Below, one piece after another: positions 1 through 9,069 of a stretch of 64,000 nt of DNA. This DNA comes from SIG299 sp964544055. Lineage in GTDB: Bacteria; Bacillota; Clostridia; Lachnospirales; Lachnospiraceae. The notes below the pieces were generated by a model, which ran no database searches, was not told the DNA's origin, and saw only the letters and a program-made list of their open reading frames with translations. The stretch spans positions 1 through 64,000 of the forward strand of contig CAZJAA010000008.1 of assembly GCA_964544055.1 (NCBI GenBank). Direction: 5' to 3'. Position numbers and translations under genes: made by a program. Numbering within the stretch: the stretch's first letter is position 1; each line of letters starts with the position of its first letter.

Positions 1-494
1 TGAATGTAACTGAAAGTAGATTTAAGAACAGACAACTTCATATGGAAGACTATCTGCAAATGGTATCTGCGGAATAGAAAGAGTATGCAGAAGTGTTCGA
101 CTACCGTAAGATTGCTGAAAAGAGCGGTATCATCACAGACTATTGGACGGACAATCTTTTGGATTTGATTTTGCACAAAGACAATCTTAATAAGGCATAC
201 AAGAGAGTGAAATCAAACAAGGGAGCAGGTGGAACGGACGGAATGCAGGTGGATGAACTTCTACCCTACCTAAAGGAAAACCAAGATGCCTTAATCCAAC
301 AGATAAGGAATGGCAAATACAAACCAAACCCAGTCCGTAGGGTAGAAATACCCAAAGAAACGAAAGGTGAGTACAGAAAACTGGGAGAGCCAACCGTGGT
401 TGACAGGGTAATCAAACAAACAATCACACAGGAACTTACGTACGGTGGTGTGAGAGGTCGGGAAAATTTATTTAATTTTCCCTCCTACTCGATA
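1..494 (+). mobile_element. Internally deleted group II intron, 3' boundary near 493
   Basis: The sequence at 438-459 (ACGTACGGTGGTGTGAGAGG) matches the 3' strand of group II domain V. It is followed by a domain VI-like hairpin, GGGAAAAT/AATTTTCCC at about 460-482, and a CTACTCGAT end at 485-493. The 5' strand of domain V, which should pair with ACGTACGG, is absent because the deletion ends inside domain V. Splicing should therefore be impossible. The 5' end of the intron is outside the window. The intron sits immediately before or inside the 5' part of rnr. Confidence 0.7.
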
Positions 495-497
495 TAA
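3..497 (+). pseudogene. Group II intron reverse transcriptase/maturase, broken
   Basis: One frame runs from the window edge to 497 and reads as the N-terminal part of a bacterial group II intron RT (LtrA type): the leader with MEDYLQMVSAE, then NLNKAYKRVKSNKGAGGTDGM and RKLGEPTVVDRVIKQTI, the RT0/RT1 region. Two lesions are visible. A TAG at 75-77 interrupts the frame between SAE and KEYAEV, where relatives have a sense codon. After about residue 135 the frame jumps from the RT directly into intron 3'-end RNA sequence (from about 438), so RT motifs 2-7, the maturase and any endonuclease domain are missing. The start lies left of the window. It cannot make a working protein. Confidence 0.85.
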
Positions 498-523
498 GGA
501 AACTTGCAAAGCGAGGTGAAAAT

Positions 524-2575
524 ATGAAATTTGTAAGTAAAAAAGGAACGGTAGTGAAATCCGGAGACTGCTTAATGACGAAAAGAAAACCGAATAAACC
601 TGTAAAAAAGCAGGAACCGGTGATTAAAGAAGGAATTTTCTGCGGTACAACCAGAAGCTTTGGATTTGTCCAGATAGAAGGCGAGGAGGATATTTTTGTA
701 CCAGAACGTGATACGAAGGGAGCATTGCATGGGGATACCGTGCAGGTGGAAATTGTAAATGCCGGAGAAGCCGGAAAACGCAGAGAAGGCAAAATTATAA
801 AAATTACAAAACGTAACGCTGTATTTGTAGTAGGGACTTTTGAAAAAAGTAAAAATTATGGTTTTGTTGTGCCGGATAATTTAAAGCTGGGCAGTGATAT
901 TTATATTGCCAAGGAACATACAAAGGGTGCTGTAAACGGCCATAAGGTATATGTAAAAATTACGGATTATGGAAATGAAAAACGCAGTCCGGAGGGGCGT
1001 GTAGTAGAGATTTTAGGGCATATCAATGACCCGGCGGCAGATGTAAAAACCGTGTTAAAAACGTATGGACTGGAAACGGAATTTCCGGAAGAAGTCATGA
1101 CACAGGCAGAGGCAATGCCGGAGGAAATTGAGGAAAAAGAGGCTGCAGGACGTGTGGACTTACGAGGAATGCTTACGGTAACGATTGACGGAGAAGATGC
1201 CAAAGATCTGGATGATGCTATTACCATACGAAACCTGGGAAATGGCAGGCAGGAGCTAGGGGTGCATATCGCTGATGTAACCAATTATGTAAAGGAAGGT
1301 TCGCCACTTGATAAGGAAGCGTTGCACCGCGGAACCAGTGTGTATCTGGTTGACCGTGTAATTCCGATGCTTCCGCACCGTCTATCCAACGGCATCTGTT
1401 CCTTAAATGCCGGAACCGACAGGCTGGCACTCAGCTGTCTGATGGAAATTGATGTGGAAGGAAACATTGTCGGACACCGGATTGCAGAATCGGTGATTCG
1501 TGTGACTAGACGCATGAGTTACACCGAGGTGAACCGCATTTTGGCTGTTATGAGCTCAGAAGAAGGAACGCCTGAGGAAGAAGCAGAAAAAATAGAACTT
1601 GAAGAAGAGTATGGTGAACTGACAGAACTATTTTTACAGATGAAGATACTGTCTGATTGTTTAAGAGAAAAGCGTCGTCAGCGGGGAGCAGTGGATTTCG
1701 ATTTTCCGGAGAGCAAGATTACTCTGGCACCGAACGGTCGTCCAATTGAGATAAAGCCTTACGAAAGAAACGCAGCAACACGACTGATTGAGGATTTTAT
1801 GCTTGCCGCAAACGAAACTATTGCAGAAGATTTTTTCTGGCAGGAAGCTCCGTTTGTTTACCGGACGCATGAAAATCCGGATCCGGATAAAATAAAAAAA
1901 CTGGGTGTGTTTATCAAAAATTTCGGTTTCAATATCAAGGAAGGAAAGGATGGTATTCATCCCAAGGAACTGCAGAAGCTTCTGGATTCGTTAGACGGCA
2001 GGGAAGAGGCACCGTTAATTTCCAGACTGACACTGCGTTCGTTAAAGCAGGCAAAGTATTCTACGGAATGCGAAGGACATTTTGGACTTGCAGCGAAGTA
2101 TTACTGTCATTTTACTTCCCCTATCCGTCGTTATCCAGACTTGCAGATTCATCGTATTATCAAGGATAATTTAAACGGCAGGCTTACGGAAGAACGGAAG
2201 GAACATTATCTGGAATTTCTTGACGATGTAGCAGCACAGGCAAGTAAAACGGAGCGCACGGCAGAAGAGGCAGAACGGGACGTGGAAAAAATGAAAAAGG
2301 TGGAATATATGGAGCGGCATATCGGAGAAATTTATGATGGGGTTATCTCCGGTGTAACGAACTGGGGCATCTACGTGGAACTTCCCAATACGGTAGAGGG
2401 TGTGATTCGTCTGGAAAACGTTCAGGATGATTTTTACCGTTTTGACGAGCAGCGTTATCAGCTGGTAGGTGACCGCTTCCACAAGGTGTACCGTCTGGGA
2501 CAGCATATTACGATTATGGTACTTTCCGTCGATAAACTTTTAAAAACCGTTGACTTTCTGCCATTTAAAAGGTAA
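524..2575 (+). CDS. rnr: Ribonuclease R, possibly lacking the N-terminal HTH
   Basis: Processive 3'-5' exoribonuclease that degrades structured RNA; it works with SmpB-tmRNA in clearing non-stop mRNA. The 683-residue product has two cold-shock domains (about 37-75 and 108-150), an RNB catalytic domain with the Mg-binding signature TIDGEDAKDLDDA (about 219-232), and a C-terminal S1 domain (about 597-675). The start ATG has a good ribosome site (GAGGTG, 513-518). Relatives carry about 60-70 further N-terminal residues forming a helix-turn-helix. Here the frame stays open upstream only to 476, inside the intron end, reading IRKLAKRGEN before the Met, which resembles the end of that HTH. I infer that the intron split the gene and translation now starts internally. 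smpB follows 75 bp downstream. Confidence 0.93.
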   Translation: MKFVSKKGTVVKSGDCLMTKRKPNKPVKKQEPVIKEGIFCGTTRSFGFVQIEGEEDIFVPERDTKGALHGDTVQVEIVNAGEAGKRREGKIIKITKRNAVFVVGTFEKSKNYGFVVPDNLKLGSDIYIAKEHTKGAVNGHKVYVKITDYGNEKRSPEGRVVEILGHINDPAADVKTVLKTYGLETEFPEEVMTQAEAMPEEIEEKEAAGRVDLRGMLTVTIDGEDAKDLDDAITIRNLGNGRQELGVHIADVTNYVKEGSPLDKEALHRGTSVYLVDRVIPMLPHRLSNGICSLNAGTDRLALSCLMEIDVEGNIVGHRIAESVIRVTRRMSYTEVNRILAVMSSEEGTPEEEAEKIELEEEYGELTELFLQMKILSDCLREKRRQRGAVDFDFPESKITLAPNGRPIEIKPYERNAATRLIEDFMLAANETIAEDFFWQEAPFVYRTHENPDPDKIKKLGVFIKNFGFNIKEGKDGIHPKELQKLLDSLDGREEAPLISRLTLRSLKQAKYSTECEGHFGLAAKYYCHFTSPIRRYPDLQIHRIIKDNLNGRLTEERKEHYLEFLDDVAAQASKTERTAEEAERDVEKMKKVEYMERHIGEIYDGVISGVTNWGIYVELPNTVEGVIRLENVQDDFYRFDEQRYQLVGDRFHKVYRLGQHITIMVLSVDKLLKTVDFLPFKR

Positions 2576-2650
2576 GCTATAAAATAAGAAAATAAATCTA
2601 GGCAGTAGAAACTGCCGTCGGATTGCAGCTAGAAAGGTTGGGAGAATTGT

Positions 2651-3118
2651 ATGGCAAAAGAAAGTATGAAGCTGGTTGCCAACAACAAAAAGGCGTATTT
2701 TGACTATTTCATAGAGGATAAACTGGAGGCTGGTGTAGCACTGCATGGTACAGAGGTAAAATCCATCCGTATGGGAAAGTGCAGTATAAAGGAATCCTAT
2801 ATAAAAATTGAAAATGGTGAGGTTTTCATTTATGGAATGCATGTCAGTCCATATGAAAAAGGAAACATTTTTAATAAGGATCCGATGCGCATCAAAAAGC
2901 TTCTGATGCATAAATATGAAATCAACAAGTTGAATGGGAAATTGCAGCAAAAGGGCTTGACTCTGGTGCCGCTTCAGGTATACTTAAAAGGCGGACTGGT
3001 AAAAGTTGAGGTTGGTCTGGCAAGAGGTAAAAAGCTTTATGACAAGCGCGAAAGTCTCGCAAAGAAAGACATGAAACGTGAAGCAGAAAAGGAATTCAAA
3101 ATCAGAAATCTTGGCTAA
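2651..3118 (+). CDS. smpB: SsrA-binding protein SmpB
   Basis: Small basic RNA-binding protein that carries alanyl-tmRNA to stalled ribosomes. The 155 residues are full length for the family. Visible hallmarks are the N-terminal NNKKAYFDYFIEDKLEAGV, the GTEVKSIRMGK strand, the central ARGKKLYDKRE motif and a basic C-terminal tail rich in Lys/Arg that enters the empty mRNA channel. The start is set by GGGAG at 2640-2644. It lies between rnr and a pyrophosphatase gene, with ssrA 1.8 kb downstream, so the components of trans-translation and the associated nuclease are grouped together. Confidence 0.97.
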   Translation: MAKESMKLVANNKKAYFDYFIEDKLEAGVALHGTEVKSIRMGKCSIKESYIKIENGEVFIYGMHVSPYEKGNIFNKDPMRIKKLLMHKYEINKLNGKLQQKGLTLVPLQVYLKGGLVKVEVGLARGKKLYDKRESLAKKDMKREAEKEFKIRNLG

Positions 3119-3150
3119 ACGGTGTAATCAACAGGGAGGTGCAGTGTAAA

Positions 3151-4803
3151 ATGACAACACATAAACGAAAAATCACAGTTATTGGTCATAAAAACCCGGA
3201 TACGGATTCCATATGCTCAGCCATTGCCTACGCAGAGTTAAAAAATCGTCTGAGCAATACAGATTTGTATGTGCCGCGGCGTGCCGGTGCTATCAATGCA
3301 GAAACGCGTTTTGTATTAAAACATTTTGACGTGGATGTGCCGGAGCTGGTGGAGGACGTCGGCACACAGGTAAAGGATATTGAAATTCGTGAAATTGACG
3401 GAGTTGCTGCAAGTATTTCCTTAAAAAAAGCATATACACTGATGAAGGAAAATAACGTCGTTACCCTGCCGATTACAAATGATGGTTTTCTGGAAGGTTT
3501 GATTACCATCGGTGATATTGCAACCTCTTACATGGATGTGTATGACAGCAGTATTTTGGCAAAGGCAAAAACGTCCTACCACAATATTGTGGAAACTCTG
3601 GATGCGGAGCTTCTGGTGGGAGATGAAAATGCAATTTTTGAGGTCGGAAAGGTGCTGGTAGCGGCAGCTAATCCGGATTTGATGGAAGGATACATAGAGG
3701 AGCATGACCTTGTGATTACAGGCAACCGCTACGAAACCCAGCTTTGTGCCATAGAAATGAACGCCGGCTGCATCATTATCTGTGAAGGAGCAACAGTTTC
3801 CCGTACAATTAAAAAGTTGGCGGAGGCAAAGGGGTGTACGCTGCTTTCTACGCCGCATGACACCTATACGGTGGCACGTCTGATTAATCAGAGTATGCCG
3901 GTAGAATATTTCATGATTAAAGAGAAAATTGATAAATTCCTTACCACAGATTTTGTGGAGGAAATTAAGGAAGTAATGACAAAAAAGCGTACCCGTGACT
4001 TCCCAATTCTGGATACCAAAGGAAAATACCGTGGTATGATTTCCCGCAGAAATCTTCTGGATATGAAGAAAAAACAGGTGATTTTAGTGGACCATAACGA
4101 AAAGAGTCAGGCGGCAGACGGCATCGAAAATACGGAAATTCTGGAAATTATCGACCATCACCGTCTTGGCACCATGGAGACAATTACACCGGTGTTTTTC
4201 CGCAACCAGCCGCTTGGCTGTACTGCAACGATTATTTTTCAGATGTATCAGGAAAATCATCTGGAAATATCCAAAAAGACGGCAGGACTGTTGTGTTCGG
4301 CCATTCTTTCAGATACACTGATGTATCGTTCACCAACCTGTACTCCTGCCGACAAGGCAGCGGCAGAGGCACTGGCCAGAATAGCAGAAATTGATGTGGA
4401 AACCTACGCAAATGAAATGTTTTTGGCAGGAAGCAACCTGCGAAACAAGTCGGAAGAAGAAATTTTCTTCCAGGATTTTAAAAAGTTTTCCTCGGAAGAT
4501 GTTACCTTTGGCATCAGTCAGATTACTTCTTTGAATGAAAATGAGCTGAAGATGCTTGGTGCACGATTAAAACCGTGTCTGGAGCAGTTCCGCGAAAATC
4601 AGCATGTGAACATGGTATTTTTTATGCTGACGGACATTGTCAAGGAATCGACAACCCTGCTGTATGCCGGAGAAGAAGTAGAAAGCATTCTGGAGATTCT
4701 GTATGGGCACGCAGGCGCAGAGAACGCAATTGAACTGCCGGGTGTGGTATCCAGAAAAAAGCAGCTGGTGCCATTACTGATTCAGGCAATTCAGCAGATT
4801 TAG
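3151..4803 (+). CDS. ppaC: Manganese-dependent inorganic pyrophosphatase with CBS and DRTGG domains
   Basis: Family II (DHH/DHHA2) pyrophosphatase that hydrolyses PPi to phosphate and drives biosynthetic reactions. The 550-residue protein has the N-terminal metal motif GHKNPDTDS (about 12-20), a regulatory insert of two CBS halves (about 65-125 and 250-305) flanking a DRTGG-like domain, then IIDHHRLG (about 333-340) and a C-terminal DHHA2 domain. Family members with this insert are regulated by adenine nucleotides. An upstream in-frame GTG at 3139 lies inside the ribosome site GGGAGGTG; ATG 3151 is the better start. Plain family II enzymes are about 310 residues, so the length is explained by the insert. 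Confidence 0.9.
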   Translation: MTTHKRKITVIGHKNPDTDSICSAIAYAELKNRLSNTDLYVPRRAGAINAETRFVLKHFDVDVPELVEDVGTQVKDIEIREIDGVAASISLKKAYTLMKENNVVTLPITNDGFLEGLITIGDIATSYMDVYDSSILAKAKTSYHNIVETLDAELLVGDENAIFEVGKVLVAAANPDLMEGYIEEHDLVITGNRYETQLCAIEMNAGCIIICEGATVSRTIKKLAEAKGCTLLSTPHDTYTVARLINQSMPVEYFMIKEKIDKFLTTDFVEEIKEVMTKKRTRDFPILDTKGKYRGMISRRNLLDMKKKQVILVDHNEKSQAADGIENTEILEIIDHHRLGTMETITPVFFRNQPLGCTATIIFQMYQENHLEISKKTAGLLCSAILSDTLMYRSPTCTPADKAAAEALARIAEIDVETYANEMFLAGSNLRNKSEEEIFFQDFKKFSSEDVTFGISQITSLNENELKMLGARLKPCLEQFRENQHVNMVFFMLTDIVKESTTLLYAGEEVESILEILYGHAGAENAIELPGVVSRKKQLVPLLIQAIQQI

Positions 4804-4947
4804 AACATATCCCCAGAATAACAGGGGAATAAGAGCAGGAAAATTTGTATTTTATCTTGAATTATCGAACAACTTGTGGTATATTTTTCTTACAGCGTGA
4901 CTAAAATAATGTTATCTGTGTAAAAATCCGCAGAAAGTATTTAACCA

Positions 4948-5294
4948 GGGCTTGTACTGGTTTCGACGGGGATTTTGAAGTTACGGAAGCCATTGGTGGT
5001 GGGGACCACCTAAAAACCTCAAAAAAAAATAAACGCTGAAGATAATTTAGCACTCGCTGCCTAAGGGCAGCTGTCAGACCTAGCGCACCTACACGTTAGG
5101 AACCTGGCATCGACGATGTAGGAAACGATGCGCCCAAAGCTTTGAGGGTGCAGGCGTACCATGAAGCTACTAAAGTCCGGAGCGTGTCTGTTTGCAACGG
5201 ACGGAGGGAATGGCGAAAGCGTAATAACAGACTGTAATGGGAGATGCCGTAATGGATGGGTTTTCGGACAGGGGTTCGATTCCCCTCAGGTCCA
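4948..5294 (+). ncRNA. ssrA: Transfer-messenger RNA (tmRNA)
   Basis: One-piece tmRNA. The 5' end GGGCTTG (4948-4954) pairs with CAGGTCC (5287-5293), and 5294 is the discriminator A; CCA is not encoded. The tRNA-like part has the typical TGGTTTCGACGGGG and the T-arm GGGGTTCGATTCCCC. The resume codon is GCT at 5035, giving the tag AEDNLALAA and a TAA stop at 5062-5064. The LAA ending is the signal read by ClpXP-type proteases. The 3' end is embedded in a long inverted repeat (separate entry). Confidence 0.97.
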
Positions 5295-5353
5295 TAGAAA
5301 AAGAGGCTTGCGAGTGAAACTCGCAGGCCTCTTTTTCTATGGACCTGAGGGGA
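5281..5353. terminator. 34-bp inverted repeat spanning the ssrA 3' end; terminator hairpin
   Basis: Arms 5281-5314 and 5320-5353 are complementary over 34 bp with a single G-U position, around a 5-nt loop (TGAAA). The inner part, with AGAAAAAGAGGC against GCCTCTTTTTCT, looks like an intrinsic terminator. The outer part repeats the last 14 bases of the tmRNA, including its acceptor and T-arm strand, in inverted orientation. Confidence 0.85.
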
Positions 5354-5667
5354 TATTCGGACTTGTTTTCTTTAGTTGCATGGCGACTGTTTATGTGTCA
5401 GGTCATAATAATTAGGACATAGATCCTGCGAGAAACCTGCTTACAGCGCTTGTGGTTGAGAGAAAGAACGAACTGTGGTAGGGGCTGTTCTTTCTCTTTT
5501 TATTTTCAGTTGCAAAACTGACTATAAAGGAATCGGAGAGAATGGTCAATAGGACAGAAAAAAACGTGCCGTAAAATACAGTACGTAAGGATAGATAATG
5601 TAAAGGGGTTGTCGAATTTAATCTGCGGTAAATCTGCCGTAGGTGGGAACTATAATTCGACGCATGA

Positions 5668-5928
5668 CAGTATGAAGAGCTTAGTGATGATAGGCAGTTC
5701 GAGGCGTTTAAGCAACAATTTAAATATGTAAATCTTGAATACCATCTACCAAACGGTAAGCTGGTAAAATTTTTGGATGACAAGACAACATATCTGGGGA
5801 ATCAATTAGAATCAGAAATTGTAGACGGATTATGCTTTGGGATTCTTGCAAACATGGATTTTGTCATGATATGTACCTATGAATCTGATGGAAAGAATCC
5901 TGAATTATTGCTTTATAAGAAGAGGTAA
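5668..5928 (+). pseudogene. Orphan gene fragment, family unknown
   Basis: Open frame of 86 codons ending at TAA 5926-5928, with protein-like composition (YVNLEYHLPNGKLVKFLDD, then VDGLCFGILANMDFVMICTY, ending LLLYKKR). No ATG, GTG or TTG with a ribosome site starts it, and a TGA lies just upstream at 5665-5667. I read it as the 3' part of a gene that lost its start. I do not recognise the family. Confidence 0.35.
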
Positions 5929-6129
5929 CTTTCAGTTTGTCAAAAACTTGATTTGTTCTATTTTGAAAAATTTTATAGCCGAAAACAGCGTCAGGGCAGT
6001 TATGAGTTGAAAGAGTTGTAGCTGCCCTGTTTTAATTGCTTTAGGGCAGCGTGTCCAAAAGCGGAAAGGTGCAGGATGAAATATTTGATATATCGGCTTT
6101 CGGACTTGGACTATTTTTTATGAAAACTA

Positions 6130-6157
6130 TTGACATTAATCGATTAATGAGTATAAT
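6130..6157 (+). promoter_or_regulatory. Orphan sigma-A promoter overlapping a 14-bp palindrome
   Basis: TTGACA (6130-6135) and TATAAT (6152-6157), 16-bp spacer, both perfect consensus. The spacer contains ATTAATCGATTAAT (6135-6148), a perfect palindrome of the kind bound by MarR-type dimers. No intact gene follows within 450 bp, so the controlled gene appears to be lost. Confidence 0.6.
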
Positions 6158-6657
6158 GAAAATGTTATTTTAAAATGCGTATTTTAGAATAAGCATTTTA
6201 AAAATAGATGTCTTGCAGGTGACGTCCAACCTTAATTCGCTCAAGGAGCGTTTCATACAGCGAATGCATAGGAAACTGCCTGCCATGGTTTCTGTCATGC
6301 TGGAACGTAAATTTGGACAATTTGAAGCTATGCCACAATCTGCGTATTGACATGGAGCATATCTCTGCAGAGAAAGCTGTGAAACATATTTTGTCGATAC
6401 TCGGAGAATAGGGTATAAACCCTAGAAACATCATTTCAATGTACTCATTATGTTAAGGTGATGTGTTGATAAAGCTAACATATTAGGTATAAAACTAACG
6501 AAGTATGTTTGAACCGGAACGTATATGGTAGAAAAAGCAGAGTATTTGCGAAAACCTGAAAACGGATTGTTGTAGCAATGAACCGGTAGGAGGCGAATTA
6601 ATGGTGAGAATGGGACTGAACAAAGAAAAAATTAAATTTGCTGAGAGGAGAAATTAT

Positions 6658-7182
6658 ATGAGAATCATAGAATATTTTACAACAGAAAACAAAGAATATT
6701 GGCTGAATGAAATGGAAAAATCTGATTGGGGTGCAGGAAAATATCTGTATCAACTTCTTAGAGACAATAGATTAAAAAGTTTGGTCGGTGAAACAGCACT
6801 TGTGCCGATGCTTGTGGATGGGGATAAATTGATTTCATTTTGCACGCTTGCTCCTTTAGATGACATACAGCCGACAGATATGTCTCCTTGGGTTGGTTTT
6901 GCATATACATTTCCGCAGTATAGAGGTCATCGCTATTTAGGTCTTTTATTAGACTATGCCGAATCTGTTGCTGCAAACATGGGAATGGAATACATACATA
7001 TTTCCACAGGTCATACAGGCTTGTATGAAAAATACGGATATGAATTCTTTAAAATGGAGAAAGACATAGACGGTGAGGATTCCCGTATATATCGTAAGGC
7101 TCTTGCTGAGGGTGGAGCGGACAAGGACAGCAGAAATGAGAACGGTGCCGAGTTGAAGGCAGAGCTTCCAAAACTGAATTAG
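6658..7182 (+). CDS. GNAT-family N-acetyltransferase
   Basis: Predicted acetyl-CoA-dependent acetyltransferase of 174 residues. The core shows the motif A region YTFPQYRGHRYLGLLLDYAES (about 84-104 from this start), with R/Q-x-x-G-x-G/Y for pyrophosphate binding, and the C-terminal GHTGLYEKYGYEFF motif B. Substrate unknown. Two starts have ribosome sites: ATG 6601 (TAGGAGG before it) and ATG 6658 (GAGAGGAG). The family similarity begins at MRIIEYFTTE, so 6658 is chosen; a 19-residue longer form is possible. The last 27 residues are charged and look non-homologous. It is a single gene with no obvious partner. Confidence 0.8.
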   Translation: MRIIEYFTTENKEYWLNEMEKSDWGAGKYLYQLLRDNRLKSLVGETALVPMLVDGDKLISFCTLAPLDDIQPTDMSPWVGFAYTFPQYRGHRYLGLLLDYAESVAANMGMEYIHISTGHTGLYEKYGYEFFKMEKDIDGEDSRIYRKALAEGGADKDSRNENGAELKAELPKLN

Positions 7183-7270
7183 CACTGCCAATGACAAGGA
7201 AACCGAAACGGATGACAACATCTGCTTTAAAGGGAATTTGACACTTACAATATGTCTACAATAGTAGAAT

Positions 7271-8881
7271 TTATACTGGCAGCATGGTTACTGTCACGTT
7301 AGTAAAATCTGCAAAACCATGAGCAATAAATAGTTCTAGTGCTGTAGAAAACATGCCAATTCTGGCTCCAACCCAGGTATGGTCTTTGGGAAGGAAAGAA
7401 AACGGAAGCTTTGTAAATCCGGCTTCACCCTCCAGCTGATAGGACATATGACAAAGCTTGTCTGCATCGAAAACAATTCGAAATACAGCGGTAGTGATTG
7501 ATACATCTACAGAAGTAGAATAAAGAACGTGTTCCTGCTTTATATCTGTTGTTTTGGTATCTTTGATTGCCGCATCCGGTTGTTTGGTTTCGGATTCGAA
7601 GTAAACCAGTGTTAATCCGTCCGGAGTTTTGCGGAAAGCAAGGGCACAGTATTCTCCGCCGAGCATCAGTATTCCCGCCTGGGTATTGGTCTGCAAGCCG
7701 GAAATATCCATTGTAAAATCTGCAGTAAATGCCGGACAGACGATTTTCTGGGTCAGGACGTTGGCACAGTTCCAGAGTACAGGTGCTGGTTTTCCGGTTG
7801 GATTTAAGCTGTAAAGGCGAAGGGCTCCGGGACGTTTGGTAAGGGAGTAAAATTCCTTTTTGCTGTTGGCAATCCATTGCCAGAAAGGTTGAAGCGTTGG
7901 GACGGAAAAATCATCCGAGGCTTCTAAATAGGAAGGCTCGACAGGCGCAGGCATACCGGCAGGCTTTGGGTAGCGGTGCTGTGGTTCGCCACAGTCAATC
8001 CTTTCTACATCTTTACCAATGACCGGCCAATCATTTTTCCAGACAACAGGCTGCATATGGGTGATGCGTCCGTAAACGCCGGCATCCTGAAAATGGAGAA
8101 ACCATTCTTCCTGGGAGAGGGTATCTACAAGACCGCCCTGGTGAGGACCGTTGATATCGGAGCTTCCCTGATGCAGGACGATTTTTTCTTCAAAGGGTCC
8201 ATACAGGCTTTTGGAACGGAGAACTGTCTGCCAGCCGGTTTTGACACCGCCCGCCGGGGCAAAAATGTAGTAGTAACCGTTTCGATGATAAACCTTGGGA
8301 CCTTCGATGGTCGGATTGGTTTTTGTACCGTCGTAAATAAAGGTATCTTCACTGATGGTGCGTTCTCCGTCGGGGGTTATCTGGAACATGCCGAGAATGC
8401 TTTTAAAGCCGATACGGCTTTTGGCGTAGCCGTGCACAACGTAAGCGGTGCCATCTGCGGTCCAGATAGGGCAGGGGTCGATGTAGCCTTTTCCTGGAAG
8501 TATAAGTTTTGGTTCGGACCAGTCTCCGAGTGGGTCGGTTGTTTTTAAAAGGAAAATTCCCTGGTCAGGCATGCCGACAAAAATGAAAAATTCTCCGTTG
8601 TGGTAGCGGATGCTTGGTGCCCAGATTCCTTTTGCGTGGGCAGGAGAGTCGTACATGTCATAGGGAAGGCGTTCTTTGATGGCATTGTTTTTTAATTCCC
8701 AGTTGACAAGATCTTTGGAAACAAGGATAGGAAGTCCGGGGATGTAGTTAAAGCTGGAAGCGGTCATATAAAAGGTGTCACCGACACGGCAGACATCCGG
8801 GTCGGAGTAATCAGCAAACAGGATGGGATTTTGAAAGGTGCCGTCCTGCAAATCCGGACACCACAAACGTGATTTTTTCAT
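7271..8881 (-). CDS. Glycoside hydrolase family 43 (beta-xylosidase/arabinofuranosidase type)
   Basis: Inverting glycosidase predicted to cut xylo- or arabino-oligosaccharides in the cytoplasm; there is no signal peptide. The 536 residues comprise a five-bladed propeller (about 10-330) with general base ADYSDPDV (about 24), the pKa-modulating Asp in GYIDPCPIW and general acid Glu in TIEGPKVYHRNGYYYIF, followed by a beta-sandwich (about 345-535) as in GH43 subfamilies with a DUF1349-like C-terminal lectin fold. The start ATG 8881 has GGAG 11 bases upstream; the frame is open further but without a ribosome site. It is last in a minus-strand run after the SGNH esterase (gap 188 bp). Exact substrate cannot be told from sequence. 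Confidence 0.88.
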   Translation of the reverse strand: MKKSRLWCPDLQDGTFQNPILFADYSDPDVCRVGDTFYMTASSFNYIPGLPILVSKDLVNWELKNNAIKERLPYDMYDSPAHAKGIWAPSIRYHNGEFFIFVGMPDQGIFLLKTTDPLGDWSEPKLILPGKGYIDPCPIWTADGTAYVVHGYAKSRIGFKSILGMFQITPDGERTISEDTFIYDGTKTNPTIEGPKVYHRNGYYYIFAPAGGVKTGWQTVLRSKSLYGPFEEKIVLHQGSSDINGPHQGGLVDTLSQEEWFLHFQDAGVYGRITHMQPVVWKNDWPVIGKDVERIDCGEPQHRYPKPAGMPAPVEPSYLEASDDFSVPTLQPFWQWIANSKKEFYSLTKRPGALRLYSLNPTGKPAPVLWNCANVLTQKIVCPAFTADFTMDISGLQTNTQAGILMLGGEYCALAFRKTPDGLTLVYFESETKQPDAAIKDTKTTDIKQEHVLYSTSVDVSITTAVFRIVFDADKLCHMSYQLEGEAGFTKLPFSFLPKDHTWVGARIGMFSTALELFIAHGFADFTNVTVTMLPV

Positions 8882-9069
8882 AGGAATCTCCATTCTGAGA
8901 ACGTTTTTTTGAAGATGCACATAGGAACTTTTATGCAGAATGTTTCTGGTGTCGCATGTGCTGCTTTGTGACGTTCTCAGCACAAACAGCTGTGAGTGGG
9001 AAATTCAAAAGTTTTATCTGTTCGCATTTTGGAGCAATTTCCCGCTTAAAGATATGGAAAATAGATTAT
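8882..9069. promoter_or_regulatory. Gap between esterase and GH43 gene with spaced inverted repeat
   Basis: 188 bp. TGAGAACGT (8896-8904) and ACGTTCTCA (8971-8979) form a perfect 9-bp inverted pair 66 bp apart, just upstream of the GH43 start. It may be an operator pair for the locus regulator, or chance. Confidence 0.3.

Larger units (their letters stand above)
5295..6657. other. Decayed intergenic region, no intact gene
   Basis: About 1.36 kb between ssrA and an acetyltransferase. It contains an open frame at 5668-5928 without a start, an orphan promoter at 6130-6157 with a palindrome, an 11-bp inverted repeat (TTTTAAAATGC at 6168-6178, GCATTTTAAAA at 6193-6203) and, at about 6220-6412, disconnected frames such as SAEKAVKHILSIL that look like the end of a degraded gene I cannot name. 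The 3' flank of tmRNA is a common integration site, so decayed mobile DNA here would not be surprising, but that is inference. Confidence 0.6.

Noticed and set aside
5161..5415. 84-residue frame starting inside tmRNA
   Set aside because: It covers the tmRNA tRNA-like domain and the terminator; no ribosome site.
6198..6434. 78-residue minus-strand frame and plus-strand frames in the decayed region
   Set aside because: No start signals and no recognisable family; I could not confirm a transposase origin.
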